Origin: Platycnemis pennipes
Lineage: Eukaryota; Arthropoda; Insecta; Odonata; Platycnemididae
Length of the DNA stretch: 64,000 bases
Reading direction: 5' to 3'
Assembly: GCA_933228895.1 (NCBI GenBank)
Contig: OW121846.1
Coordinates: forward strand, 111,493,054-111,557,053
The number at the start of each line of letters is the position of its first letter. The first letter of the stretch is position 1. Of the stretch, positions 22,730 through 34,165 are shown piece after piece. The translations under genes were made by a program, and so were the position numbers. The notes below the pieces were generated by a model. It searched no databases. It had not been told where the DNA came from and was given only the letters and a program-made list of their open reading frames with translations.

Positions 22730-24150
22730 TGTTTTGAAAAATTCAACTAGGACTTTTTGTCGTGATACTTTAGTTTCGGGTGAAGGTAACGTGTTGGTAG
22801 ACACAGTATCCTTGACTTCAGAAAACAGTTCGACAAGGTGCTTTACAATACTTGCTAAGATAGCATACTATTGAATAGGCAATGATATAATAGGCTGAAT
22901 AGGAAACTTATTAAATGAACGCAGTCAAATAGTGGTGTTAGATGATGTTAGCTCCGGTAAAATAGCAGTTACATCGGGTGTTTCTCAAGGAAGTGTGATT
23001 ATTTCTTCTTTACGTAAATGACTTGAATGCAGTACTTAAAAGTAAGCTCCGTATTTGTTGCCATTGATGCAGTAGCGGAGAGGGAAATGGGAATGAAGAC
23101 GACAGTCAGTCTTAAGCAAAAGTCTTTAACAGTAATTGATGATTGATGTATTACTTGGTAGCTGGAATTAAATTTGAATAAATGCGCGGTAATTAACTTT
23201 TGGGAAAGGAATAGCTTTCCCCGAAATAGTTATTGCATTAAAAAAATGAAATGTCTAAAGTACAATCTATAATATACCATCACTTAAGGCATGCTATGGG
23301 GGAAACTCATCAGGGAAATAACAAGTATAGCAAACCGTAGATTAGGATTCGTAAACAGGGTTATAGGCTTTTGCACTTGCCAGGCTTCATTTAGAATATG
23401 CCGCTAGTATATTGGATCTGTACAAGGAAGGTATAATAAAGGAATTAGAGTATGTACAAAAGAGATCAGCAGGAATTATTTAAGGCCGGTATCATAATTC
23501 TATTACCTTCACGAGTTTAATAGAGAAACTACCTTGGGAGTTACTATCAGAATGCAGTTTATAATTTAGGACAAACCTTTAAAGTGAATTCTAAACGGAT
23601 TTGTTTACAAATGACGCTAGATATATGTATTGAGAACCCCTGCGTATTATGCTATATTTGATCAGATAAACAAGATTAGATCAACAAGATTGTCTTACTG
23701 ATAGACTTCAATTTCATTTTTCCCGCGTACCATAAGAGAGCAGAATAGGCAGCATAGGAAAGGGATAGGTAGGATTGTTGGCGTAGTCTGTGGTCCATGA
23801 AGCTTATGCTCACATTTATAACCTATGAATGATAGGTAAATGCAGAAAAATGTATTTAGAGAAAACCTTTCTGAGTAGTAATCACTTCGTTACTATGGAG
23901 ACAATAACCATCTAGTTGCACGTGACTCTTATGCCTAAAATTTTCCCAGGTGGTAGTATAATTGGCGCTCTGCCAGTATCAAGCCAGCAGTGCCTATTTC
24001 GTGATCTTTACCCCCTGCCATACACCATAGAGAAGAAGCACCATCAAAATGAACAAACCGATGTTTATTGGTCAGGCTGTTTTGGATATTTACATTAACA
24101 CACTACTCCCTCGTAGTGGCTCCCAGGGTTTTACTTAGATGTAGATGTGA
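22730..24150 (+). pseudogene. CR1/jockey-superfamily LINE, RT domain to 3' tail, degenerate
   Basis: RT landmarks in order with frameshifts: DFRKQFDKVLYNT (22811-22850; motif A), NRKLIK.TQS (region between motifs A and B), TSGVSQGSVI (22971-23000; motif B). A KLNLNKCAV-like segment then follows near 23165, with LE.VQ.RSAG-like C-terminal blocks at 23440-23600. The region at 23620-23790 matches the reverse copy at 10.06-10.16 kb. The element ends with the 3' tail 'ctttaccccctgccatacacc' and 'cttagatgtagatgtga'. Stops and indels are frequent, so it is inactive. This copy links the coding region to the dispersed 3' tails elsewhere. Confidence 0.7.
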
Positions 24151-24400
24151 AATATAAGGAATGGATGAATGTGAAAGAATTTCCTATGGACCATTATCAC
24201 TCATTCATTGAATCCGATAATAATGGTCACATAGATAAGAAACGCAAACAGAAATAAATGTCCATTGTAGTCTCCTTATGATGACCATTTGAACGCATGA
24301 AAACAAGACACGAGGATACGGGAATGCAATTTTCTGCTAATTTGCTATTGAATGTATGTACCAATGAGGAAAAGAATGTAAATGAGAAGTCATACATACG

Positions 24401-25088
24401 TTATTGCTTTATTGAAGGTTGGGTAATGTTTTCAACTAATATTGAATATGAAATGGGGTTATGAAGGATATCAGTGATAGGGTCATGAGTGGGTTCTGTG
24501 ATGACGGATGGTAGCTGAGATAAAAAATTGACCCATCGGTGATGAGGTTTGAATACGGGAATAAGTTTGGTGTATGCACTGAAGCCTGTCATTTTTAATT
24601 AATTGAAGCCCAAAAAATGCTTGATTGATACACAGAGAAAATTAGTAGAAAGTGATATTACACTCCCTTATTTGTATATTGAAATAGAAGAGAGACAACG
24701 CCCCCTTCTCTAAGTGGGAATCAATTTCTTCATCACCAATTATTGCTTTATTGAAGATTGGATAATGTTTTCAACTAATATTGAATATGAAATGGGGTTA
24801 TGAAGGATATCAGTGATAGGGTCATGAGTGGGTTCTGTGATGACGGATGGTAGCTGAGATAAAAATTTGACCCATCGGTGATGAGGTTTGAATACGGGAA
24901 TAAGTTTGGTGTATGCACTGAAGCCTGTCATTTTTAATTCATTGAAGCCAAAAAAATGCTTGATTGATACACAGAGACAGTTAAGAAAATTAGTAGAAAA
25001 GTGATATTACACCCCCTTATTTTTATATTGAAATAAAAGAGAGACAACGCCCCCTTCTCTAAGTGGAATCAATTTCTTCATCACCAAT
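24401..25088. repeat. Two-copy tandem duplication, ~340-bp unit
   Basis: Unit 1 (24401-24739) and unit 2 (24740-25088) are almost identical, with a 9-bp insertion in unit 2 and a few substitutions. Each unit contains a minus-strand ORF of 63 codons (MTGFSAYTKLIPVFK...) differing at three residues. Identity is so high that the open frame in both copies is not evidence of coding. It is a recent duplication. Confidence 0.9.
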
Positions 25089-25259
25089 TCCCGTGACGTT
25101 GACATCCACGCAATGCACTACAAGCCACCGAGAGGATGAGTGGCTGCTTAGTATAGACCACGTGCTCAATCATTTCCTTCGGAACCTCTGGGGTCCTAAA
25201 ACTCCGCTCAGGAGAATGATGAAACAGAGGAGGATGAATGCCACTTATTTCTTCTTGCA

Positions 25260-25405
25260 AGCAGCGCGCTTCTGTAGCAGCTACCGTTTTTCAGTAGTTG
25301 CAGCTGTAGCGCACAAAAATTTAGTTGAAGTAGATGTAAATGTAGCAGCTAAAAGCATTTCAGTAGCTTGTGGCTATTCTTAACAGCTACTATTCAGCTA
25401 CTTTT
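25260..25405. repeat. gtagc/gctac-rich segment
   Basis: 'gtagcagctac', 'gcagctgtagc', 'gtagcagcta', 'cagtagcttgtggctat' and 'cagctacta' recur within about 140 bp. A related palindrome (atgtagc-t-gctacat) lies near 27590. This is typical of subterminal repeats of DNA transposons, but I cannot define ends. Confidence 0.4.
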
Positions 25406-25929
25406 CCAATTCACTTCTTGAACTACGAAATCGAACATAACAGAAGGATCAGGCAAATTTTCTTCTGCCTCGATAATAACCTTTCTTTCCATGTCACTCC
25501 CAATACTTTTTCGCTCCCTTTTAACTGCTTTACCTACTTTTACCTACTTTTTTCTCGAAGATATTTGACGACCTTTTGAGGGCATCCCCAGTCCTCTATA
25601 TGTCATTCTCAACCCAATTCCCTCACCAGATGACACCAAATCACTCACTTGATAGTTGTAGTAAAGATAAAATACTTGGTATAAAACTGGAATTCATAGA
25701 AAACTTTGAAATCATATCCTACTTAAAGGTATATGGTAACCATTTGCTTAATGACCTTTTGTAAGAGAGGACTAGACAGTCCTAAGTTCGCAGATCAATA
25801 AAGGCAAATTTAATTTCATTTAATTTAATTCCGTCAAACTCCTAGGTATGGGAAATATTTTAGAGTATTCTGTAGTGCTATGATGCATGACATACCCCTT
25901 AAATACTATAGATACTAACAATCAAGTTG
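25406..25929. other. Unassigned sequence
   Basis: AT-rich; no recognisable gene or repeat. Confidence 0.3.
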
Positions 25930-26033
25930 CATAGTTGCTAGTTTGCATGTTAGTAGTGCATGCTTGGTGATCTTCACCCCCTGCCACACACCCTCGCGGT
26001 GGCTTGCAGGATATCGTGTAGATGTAGATGTGA
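25930..26033 (+). repeat. CR1-like LINE 3' tail
   Basis: 'gtgcatgcttggtgatcttcaccccctgccacacaccctcgcggtggcttgcagg' (in two blocks) and a gtgtagatgtagatgtg tail match the other copies. 5'-truncated; non-coding. Confidence 0.7.
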
Positions 26034-27110
26034 ATTAGTAATAGGCCCTCCGTAAATAGGTTGTTGAGCTTAAAAGTAAAGTTTTTATTAAACATAGCGC
26101 ATTGATTTCATAATGTTCTTATGGAGAAAGCCTGCTCTCCAAAGCAAAAAAAGTTCCTAGTTGGACGAGGATATTATTAATATACACATTTTGAATTAAA
26201 GTTACTAATGATATTGAATAAAAATATTTAGAAGCGTTCTCTTGGAGTTCACATATTCTAAATTTTCTGATTTTATGACTTTATATGGGACATCATTTAA
26301 CGCTCTTGCCACCAAAAAGTATTCGATGATTGAATTTGACAATATGCCAAGAGACTTGATATCATTCAGCAAATATTTTAACCCCTTTCTGATTCCTATG
26401 CTTTGAGTAAATCATTCAGAGTTGTAAGGGGCTAACGTAGAGCATTTTAATATACTGAAGTATAAAATGAGGAATTTGCGACACATTCCAAAATGACGGT
26501 AATGCATTTAAACGTCTAGAACAAATAATATATGAATATGGAAGTGGCACTGTAATTATTGCTATTCCTAAAGAGAAAATTTACTAACATAAAATTAGAA
26601 ACGTCAATTTAGACAAACATATTCATTAAAATCCCGCGTATTCTAATCTTAAGGTAAATAAAATTATCTAAAAACGTGAAATAACAACAATAACAGAAAA
26701 GTTTTTAGCCTAATAGTTTTGTTTCGTCAATGAACAATTATCGCGGAAGTACCTAAAAAGTCTTCACAGGAAAATTGAGTTCACCAAACGATTTTTTTTT
26801 TGAGGATGGGTAGCCACCAGAGAGAGGGTAGAAACCAGGGTAGATACAAGGTAGCCACATTTTGATATCGATACTAATAGGTATATGTTACAACGGATTG
26901 ATAATTTTATGACCTATCCAAAAATATGACCTATCCAAAAATATGACCGATAATATGGGGAAGATAACATTCGACGGCAATATATTTAAATCGATAGCAT
27001 ATTTTGATTTCTACTGACGCCCTATACTCATTATTCCTCATTTTTTACACTGTAGTGGTTTGGCTCGAATATAGCTACTAATCCTACCGAAGCACGATAG
27101 GTAAAGCATA
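26034..27110. other. Unassigned AT-rich sequence with an 18-bp tandem repeat
   Basis: 'gacctatccaaaaatat' is repeated in tandem around 26905-26955. Nothing else was recognised. Confidence 0.35.
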
Positions 27111-27175
27111 ATTGGAGTAGAGATACCCCCTGCTACACACCTTTATGGTGGCTTGCTGGTCATTATGTAAACATA
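27111..27175 (+). repeat. CR1-like LINE 3' tail, short
   Basis: 'taccccctgctacacacc' and 'tatggtggcttgctgg' match the terminal block of the CR1-like family. The GTAGAT tail has decayed. Confidence 0.55.
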
Positions 27176-28253
27176 TGCCAATGCTGAGATAATTCTGCTT
27201 GTCCACGAGAGTACACGAAACGAAGTTTTACATGACGGAACAACCGCATGGTGATGAGTCCTGGAATTAGGAACTGTCCCGTCTAATCCGTGACGGTTGG
27301 CTGGTTTAGCTTTCAGTGAAAGGGTATCAGATGATATGAATACTGTTGTTGTTCAGATACCAAAAGAACTAAGGGAGGCTACTCACCTGCCATCATTATG
27401 TGAAGTAGAGAACTTAGGATGGAAAGCTAAATCAATTATTATACAATCACTTCTATATATAATAAAACTAAGATTCAGAGTGTTTTCTTGAATTTAAGAA
27501 GTGTACTCCTCAACTGTAACTTATAATCATAAGACGTACAAACTCTACTATTTTAAGAGTAGTTGATTCAAAGTAGCTGACAGCTGTAATGTAGCTGCTA
27601 CATTTTTTTTTTAATTTGTAGCTAATGGAGTAGGTACCTGATACAACCTCATGTGTTTGTCATTTGATTTTATGAGTTTCTAATCTCCATCCAAGATTCT
27701 AATTCAAGTAATTCTCTCTCTCAGGTACTGGAAACAATATATGCCATCGGCGTTTAATAAGCCATGACGAATCGATGTGTCCTCCCTATTATCGTCATCC
27801 TTAATTACAGGTGTTCTCAACAAATAACCGTGGATTTGTATATGCAGGGTTACTTTCAATTGTAAATTCGTAAATTTTAACTGAAGTGGGTGGTATTCTA
27901 GTTATGGGGCATAGAGGGAGATAAAAAATGAAGTTGGATGAAGGATGCTAGTTTAATTGATTGTAAAGCCTTAGTGTTAAGGTGATCGGCTACGCGAGTT
28001 AAAGATATGTTTACCGTAATCGACTACTTTATTTTCTCCAAGAGGCGAGGGTAGGTTAAAATTCAATTTATAAATAGTGGCTCAGAAAAGCTGTTAGCTA
28101 TTACGTTTGAATAATGAGGCGCAGTTGCGAGGGCACCTACCTTCATGGGTTCATTCAGATGTAAGTGAACTTTTCTAGGAAGGCATTGTAACATTATTTT
28201 AACGTCATAATTCTATTATTCTATCAATTTGGTTAAAGGTTGCGTGGCTTCGG
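27176..28253. other. Unassigned AT-rich sequence
   Basis: Includes a palindrome near 27588-27606 and otherwise only short ORFs without family motifs. Confidence 0.3.
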
Positions 28254-28496
28254 TCAGGAAACTGAAGTAGAATTAGAAAACATATCAAACTTTGGTGGTC
28301 CCATGTAAGCTACTTCAGTGATTAGTTCCAATGATACCGAGAATCCCGATCGAGCAGTACCTTGATGAAGTGTTAATACCATAGAGATAGAAAAATGATA
28401 TCCTGCTAAATGATTTCTGCCAACCTCATGATGTAACACGGAACCCTCAGAGTAAAACATTGCTACCCATACCTTACTGGATACAGAATTATTCAC
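28254..28496 (-). CDS. Unidentified 80-codon ORF
   Basis: An open minus-strand frame runs 28496-28254 with a balanced, protein-like composition (for example VLTLHQGTARSGFSVSL, then MGPPKFDMF). I do not recognise a family. No splice borders, no neighbour and no second copy support it. It could be a single exon, a transposon fragment or chance. Confidence 0.15.
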   Translation of the reverse strand: MNNSVSSKVWVAMFYSEGSVLHHEVGRNHLAGYHFSISMVLTLHQGTARSGFSVSLELITEVAYMGPPKFDMFSNSTSVS

Positions 28497-28799
28497 AACC
28501 TAGTCGTCCTGCATCGTAAAATTCTGTCACAGCTGGAGTGTCTTTGTAATTTATAATTGGAGGATAATATCATTTTGAAGTAGGTATTATAACTCAGGAA
28601 TATCTTATATGGGTTTGATAGGTAGCCGCACTGACTTTGCGCATTCTAGCAAAGAGCCTGTATATTTCACTCACTAAAGCGCTAATTCTTTTTGGTGAGA
28701 ATGAATTGCTTTTGGAACAAAGGAGAACACTCGGATCTTGGAAATGATATGGAGAAGGAAGGTGACGACCCAGCCTAGTAGATTCATTGAGGTTTCTTC

Positions 28800-29275
28800 T
28801 CGGCAGAAGTGGGACGCAATTGCCTGGTCAGAATATCTTCCGAGCACAAAAAGACAACCTCAAAATTCATTCCTCAGCTGACGAGAGTCTCTAAAGCTGC
28901 TGGGGAGGACAGGGAAGCAAAGAGGAGGCCGTGGAAGAGAGGGAAAGCCAGTATTCCCTTTGCTATTTCATTTTTTTTTGCGACGGCCGTCAGCATTTGC
29001 GGTCGAATACGTTTTTGCGTCGCCCGGCTACTGTTTGTGTTGCGTGAGCCTCCGCGGCGTTTTTTTTTCTGGCCCGGCTCACTCCTCAGCCGGCGAGCAA
29101 TCAGTCACCAACGGGACTCGGGACCACGAAGCGGCCGTCCCATTGCTCCGCGGATGGGGCCAGGCTGAAGCATGGGTAATTCATGAGCATACCAGTCTCC
29201 TTCTCTTTCCCCCATTGGTAACTAAAAGAGCCGAAGGCAGCTCAGGCGCATTTATGAGCGCTTTGATTTGCTAAG
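28800..29275. other. GC/CpG-rich block with overlapping ORFs
   Basis: High GC and CpG with Arg-rich ORFs of 119 and 104 codons overlapping on the plus strand. T-runs (ttttttttg at 28972, ttttttttt near 29065) interrupt it. It may be a regulatory CpG island; coding is not supported. Confidence 0.3.
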
Positions 29276-31320
29276 TTTCGAATAATTATGCCGGTCGCGG
29301 TAGCAGTCAAATGCTGCCAAGGCAGAGCACGTAAAAGCTCAAAGACTCGTTCGTTTAATTACGAGTGCATATGAGAAGGCTGCTGGAATAAAAATAATGG
29401 AATACATTACAGGCAGAAGTCTCGAGAAGAACTACTTGCTTTCAGGACCTGGTAGACGAAGAATGATATGCTTCTCTTGAAGACGATAAGGGACATTTAA
29501 ATGATCTGAAACCTAGTGAGATGCTTACGTTTACTCAGTTTATTAATGGGAATTAATTTCAGATGGATTAGTTATTTTTGGATTTATAACACTTGAAACA
29601 ATATGGAATGGTAAAAAAATGTCAGAAGGCCAGGAGTCTATAGTATTAAATAAATTAACGTTAATAACGTAATTCCAAACAAGTGCTCTTACTCCGAATC
29701 ATCTCACTATGGGCGTAGCGGGTTGTTTGGCGCTCTAATTAAAGAATTTGATTTGTATGCCTACATTAGAAGAAACTTCCTTTAAAAGTTAACTTTGGTC
29801 TCAGTCATAATAATTACAGAATTTCATGATAACGATGAGAGGATAACAGCTAGACTAAAATGAGGGATTTTGTGAAATTCCCTTTAAGTAAGCCGTTGCT
29901 TTCTCGCATGAGTGATTCTTAGGTCATGAAAACAGTACTTTCATTGTGCTTTGATGTACCTAGTGTCTCGCTATCCATTGGTTATATATTAAAGCTTATC
30001 ATGACAAATTGTTTAAGATGTTACTTTGAACATCGAAAAAATCATCAAAAATTTACATGAAAGTTAAGCTTTGATTGATCGATGATTATAAAAATATGGA
30101 AGGTCAATTGTCATAAATGTAATAATGAAATCTCATTTATCATATTCTCATTTTTATATGTAAATTTGACAATTTGCACTATATAAATAAAACGCTACCA
30201 TACTTGAAGGAAGGAAACACTAACAATGCAATAATTGTGTCGTACAGTCGTGTATTTCTTGGTTGATAAAGCCGTCCATTTTCCTTCCAGTTTTCCTTCA
30301 AGTTCAAAGGACAGTATTAAAATTGTTCGAGATGAAAAATGAGTTACCTTCAGCTAATTTTAACGTCACCTTTTCACTTTCAATCAGTCATACATAATAT
30401 TCACCTCTTGGAGATGGGGGTGCTGCGCGAAATTTTAACAATGCAGCCAATTATTGAAATAAAATTAGACCAAAATAAATTTGGGGATCCACATAGTTGG
30501 GTGATTGATTTATTCTTTAATTTGGGATTTTTTAATATCAGTTGCGTTTTGAAATTGTGAGGATTAATGTTATTAAAACAATCGCCAGTTCTTGAAGGAA
30601 CTAAGATGCTCAAATTTTAAGCAACTCATGTAATACTTATAATACGTATCACCTACTGATTTTCTTCGAAGAAGGAGGTATGTGTGTACAGTAAGTAATC
30701 GAGGTTTGAATTCAATTTTTTTCGGCCAACTTATAAGAAAACCGTCGTCGCTTTTGCTTTCTCCCGGAGTATTTCACTAATGGCGGCAAAAATTGTCATC
30801 GTCCACCAGCGCTGGCTGACGCAGGGAGTAGCGGAGAGCGTAGCCGCGAAATTTATTTCTTCTCGGGAGTGTTGCCCATACGAGAGGCACACCGGCTCAT
30901 AAATCTTTCGCTTAATATATCTACAAGTCTTTCCGCGGAACCTCTCTGCTTCACCAGTTTATGCTCATGCAATATGCATTAAATGGATCGCAGAGCGGCT
31001 ACCACAGAAGTCCTCTTAATATTTGCATCTTTTGCAATCAATCATGTGCTGAACGTGCATGTTCCATACCTGTATTCCGCCTACCTCACCTAGGAATTGA
31101 AGAAACAAATAATATAATTATCCTTCGGTCCATCTTGTGAAGAATAATATTCTGTGTGCTCATTGTAATCGTCGTATCCTGTTCACCGCCGCTCTTTAGT
31201 CACTGTGCCAAGGGCTCCCTGAAAAATCGGACAGATCACGTTTTTAAGCTACCCACTGCCTCTGAATTCCCAAACTGACCTACCCAGCCAGGCGTATGTT
31301 ATTCTACAGTCCCTAAGTAA
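29276..31320. other. Unassigned AT-rich sequence
   Basis: A small GC-rich patch occurs at 30740-30870. No gene or repeat was recognised. Confidence 0.3.
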
Positions 31321-31321
31321 T

Positions 31322-31850
31322 ATAGATAGATACACATTTATTATATCCAACACTAGTATAAAAAAATAATTTTTTAACTTGATAAAACGGAATTGATGCT
31401 TTAGGTACTATTTTAAGGTTAATTATCAGGATAAAGATTACCAAAAGAAAAAAAAACAAAAAATTTTGATCACGAATGTAGTAACAAAACCAAAAATAAG
31501 TATGATCTATACAAAAATGTGCAAAACAAATACTTTAACTACTTTAAAAAATTCAAAACAAGTACAGCAAGTGTTTACACATTTTACATACGTGTTCAAT
31601 ATTGCGCTGAATGAATAGTCACAATTTTACTGAACAAAGATATTTCCGGAAATTTTTCTCCATTCTTATTGTTTCTGGCAAAACATTGAATACTTTAGGC
31701 CCCAGGTACAAAAATGGCATTGTATACCAATTTAAATTTGGTTTAGATAAATATACATTGCATTTACTCTGCATGTCATACATACCTTTCAGGAGTAAAG
31801 GATGGTGAATAACCACTTCGAACATAAACATATCTTATAACTTTGTAAAC
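31322..31850 (-). pseudogene. Jockey-like LINE C-terminus and 3' UTR
   Basis: The minus-strand ORF 31831-31619 ends in YLGPKVFNVLPETIRMEKNF, the C-terminal 'GPK.WN.LP..ir......F' block of jockey/CR1-type RT proteins. A 3' UTR of about 300 bp follows and ends in a TATCTATCTATAT microsatellite at 31322-31335 (read reversed). It is 5'-truncated. The family differs from the GTAGAT-tailed one. Confidence 0.65.
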
Positions 31851-31899
31851 GTGTAAGTACCTATCCACTGAGCACAAGAATATGCTTAGCATAAAATTA

Positions 31900-32500
31900 T
31901 AAAAAAAATATTCCTGGAAAATTCTCATGAGCATATTAGAATATTCCTGGCATAGTCTCAATATTCTCAGAATATACCAGGAATATTCGTCGCATATGCG
32001 ATATCTCTGGGCTGTAGAATATGCTAAAAATACTCCTGAAGAATATTCCAAAGGAATATACAAAGAATTTTCCAGGCATATCCTCAGAATGTACTAGGAA
32101 TATTCTTAGCGTATCCTCAGAAAATTCGTGGGCATATTCTAATGAGATTATTGGAATATTCCTAGCGGTTCCTATCTTATTTGCTGTCTGGGTAAGTTCC
32201 ACGATGAAATAAATGTCAAGACATAATGCTCTCAATCGGGAACTTTTTTATGTAATATCAAGTATTGCAATGAAAGAATATTCCCTATACATTCTCAACG
32301 ATTCGTAATGCTGATATTCCCGTGTGAACCATAATAGAATATTCGTGGAAAATTCAAAATATATTTGCCCTGGGGATATTCCTATAATATTCTTAATTGG
32401 ATATTCCCGTGCGAACCATGTGAAATAATTATAGAACATTCTCAATAGGATACTCCCATGCGAACCATAATAGAATATTTGTAGAATATTCTCCAATATT
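31900..32500. repeat. Degenerate tandem array with GAATATTC every ~57-61 bp
   Basis: The exact 8-mer gaatattc occurs at 31939, 31981, 32041, 32098, 32154, 32276, 32337 and 32484. Successive spacings are 42, 60, 57, 56, 122, 61 and 147 bp, pointing to a monomer of about 58-61 bp. A second shared motif, 'atattcccgtg.gaaccat', occurs at about 32313, 32402 and, with changes, 32450. ORFs here come from the repeat, not from a gene. Confidence 0.7.
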
Positions 32501-32503
32501 CGC

Positions 32504-33672
32504 AGGTTTACATGCCTAAGACGGACTATGAAGATGAAGAACTGGAAGACGTCTACGAAGATATCACGGAAGTTATAAAACAGGTAAGAGGAGAAGAAAA
32601 CCAAATTATTTTAGGAGACTGGAACGCTATCGTCGGCGAAGGTCAAGATGGAAGAATAACTGGAAAATACGGATTGGGAAACCGAAACGAAAGAGGAGAA
32701 AGGCTGCTGGCGTTCTGCACTCAACATAAGTTAGTGGTTGCCAACACATTATTTAAAAATCACAACCGAAGAAGATATACATGGGAAATGCCAGGAGACA
32801 GAAGAAGATGCCAAATAAATTACATTTTAGTGAAGCAGAGATTTAGAAACCAAGTGAAGGACTGCAAAAGCTACCCTGGGGCAGACATCGACAGTGACCA
32901 TAATTTAGTGATGATGAAATGCCATCTAAAATTCAAGAAATTGAAGAAAACAAAGAAGAATATATGGCAAGTAGAAAAACTAAAGGAGGCTCAACATCAG
33001 CTGGCATTTCAAAAAGCAGTGGGAAACAACATAGGAGAGAACCTGAATGAGAAATCAGTGGAAGAGCGTTGGGAAAACATTAAATATGGACTACAGGAAG
33101 CCGCAAAGGAAGTTCTTGGAAAAAGAAAAGTTACCAAGAAGAAGCCATGGATCACGGAGGAAGTCATAGAATTGATTGAAGAAAGAAGAAAGTACAAGAA
33201 TGCGAAAACTGAAGAAGGGCAGCTCTGCTACAAAAGAATAAGGAACGAAATAAGTCGCAAAGCAAGGAAAGCTAGAGAGATGTGGTTGAAAAATCTATGC
33301 GAAGATGTACAAAGCAACCTTGCACTTGGAAAGGTGGAAGCGGCCTACAGCATAGTGAGGAACCACTTCAAGGAAAGGAGCGCAAGATACAATGCCATAA
33401 GGGACAAGAATGGAGAATTTTTGATTGAAAACGAGGACAAAGTGAAGAGATTGAAAGAATATCTGGAAGAGCTATGCAATGGAAAAAATCTCAGCACAAA
33501 AGCTATTGAAGAGGAAAGCGAAGTGGAAAAAGATGATATGGGGGCATCAATATTAAGATCGGAATTCGACGCTGCAGGAAGGGACCTTCGGATGAATAAG
33601 GCCTCAGGTATTGATGATATCCCTGAAGACCTAATTAAAAATGCAGGAGAGAAGACATTAACTCATCTGTAG
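32504..33672 (+). CDS. RTE-clade LINE: endonuclease and start of reverse transcriptase
   Basis: This gives 386 codons from 32512; homology to the copy at 7.64 kb begins a few bases earlier, so the element is 5'-truncated inside the endonuclease. Residues 34-42 (LGDWNAIVG) are the GDxN block of the APE fold. Residues 89-91 (YTW) and 101-106 (QINYIL) form the substrate/metal-site region, and 128-133 (SDHNLV) are the catalytic SDH. A charged linker follows, then the entry to the RT (NKASGIDDIPEDLI, end of the ORF). The endonuclease nicks DNA for target-primed reverse transcription. A single in-frame TAG at 33670-33672 ends it and the same frame stays open beyond. The copy is otherwise clean. Confidence 0.85.
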
Positions 33673-34098
33673 AAAACCATCTGCGACATGTATTCTGCAG
33701 GAGAAATTCCAAGGGACTTCGAGAAAAACATCATCATTCCTATTCCCAGGAAGAAGAGAGCGGAGAAATGCGAAACTTTTAGGACTATAAGCTTGACGAC
33801 ACATGCATCGAAGATACTGACCAGGATCATCTACAGAAGAATAGAACGAAAAGCAGAGGAGTTCCTAGATGAAGATCAACTCGGTTTCAGGAAAAGTAAG
33901 GGTGCAAGGGAAGCAATATTGGCCCTTAGGCTACTCATAGAGAAGAGAATGGAGAAGAACAAACCGACGTTCATTGCATTTGTGGATTTAGAGAAGGCCT
34001 TTGACAACGTGGATTGGGATTCAATGCTTGGAATTCTGAAGGGAATTGGAGTGTCCTACAATGACCGAAGAATTATATACAGTGTGTACAAAAACAAA
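33673..34098 (+). pseudogene. RTE-clade LINE: reverse transcriptase fingers/palm, continuation
   Basis: Same frame as the preceding ORF after its TAG. It reads SAGEIPRDFEKNIIIPIPRK, RTISLTTHASKILTRIIYRR, LGFRKSKGAREAILALRLL and FVDLEKAFDNVDW, the RT motif A with its catalytic Asp. It then runs to GVSYNDRRIIYSVYKN. The element breaks off at about 34098, where a CR1-like 3' tail block abuts, so motif C (FADD) and the C-terminus are absent. The last ~64 bases overlap the beginning of the copy at 61.2 kb with 5 differences. Confidence 0.8.
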
Positions 34099-34165
34099 TA
34101 CATAACACACCCCTACTCCACACCCTCGCGGTGGTTTGCTGGGTATTGAGTAGATGTGAAGTAGG
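34099..34165 (+). repeat. CR1-like LINE 3' tail abutting the RTE break
   Basis: 'cccctactccacaccctcgcggtggtttgctgggtattgagtagatgtga' (in blocks) matches the other tails. Its position at the exact loss of RTE homology suggests insertion at, or deletion to, that point. Confidence 0.65.

Noticed and set aside
24401..24931. Paired 63-codon ORFs as a duplicated gene
   Set aside because: The whole 340-bp unit is duplicated at near identity, so open frames carry no independent evidence.
31776..32235. Two minus-strand ORFs of 95-99 codons
   Set aside because: Both are readings of the same degenerate array; no protein family.
32248..32604. 118-codon minus-strand ORF
   Set aside because: Formed by the GAATATTC array and the antisense of the RTE copy; Phe/Tyr-rich by-product.
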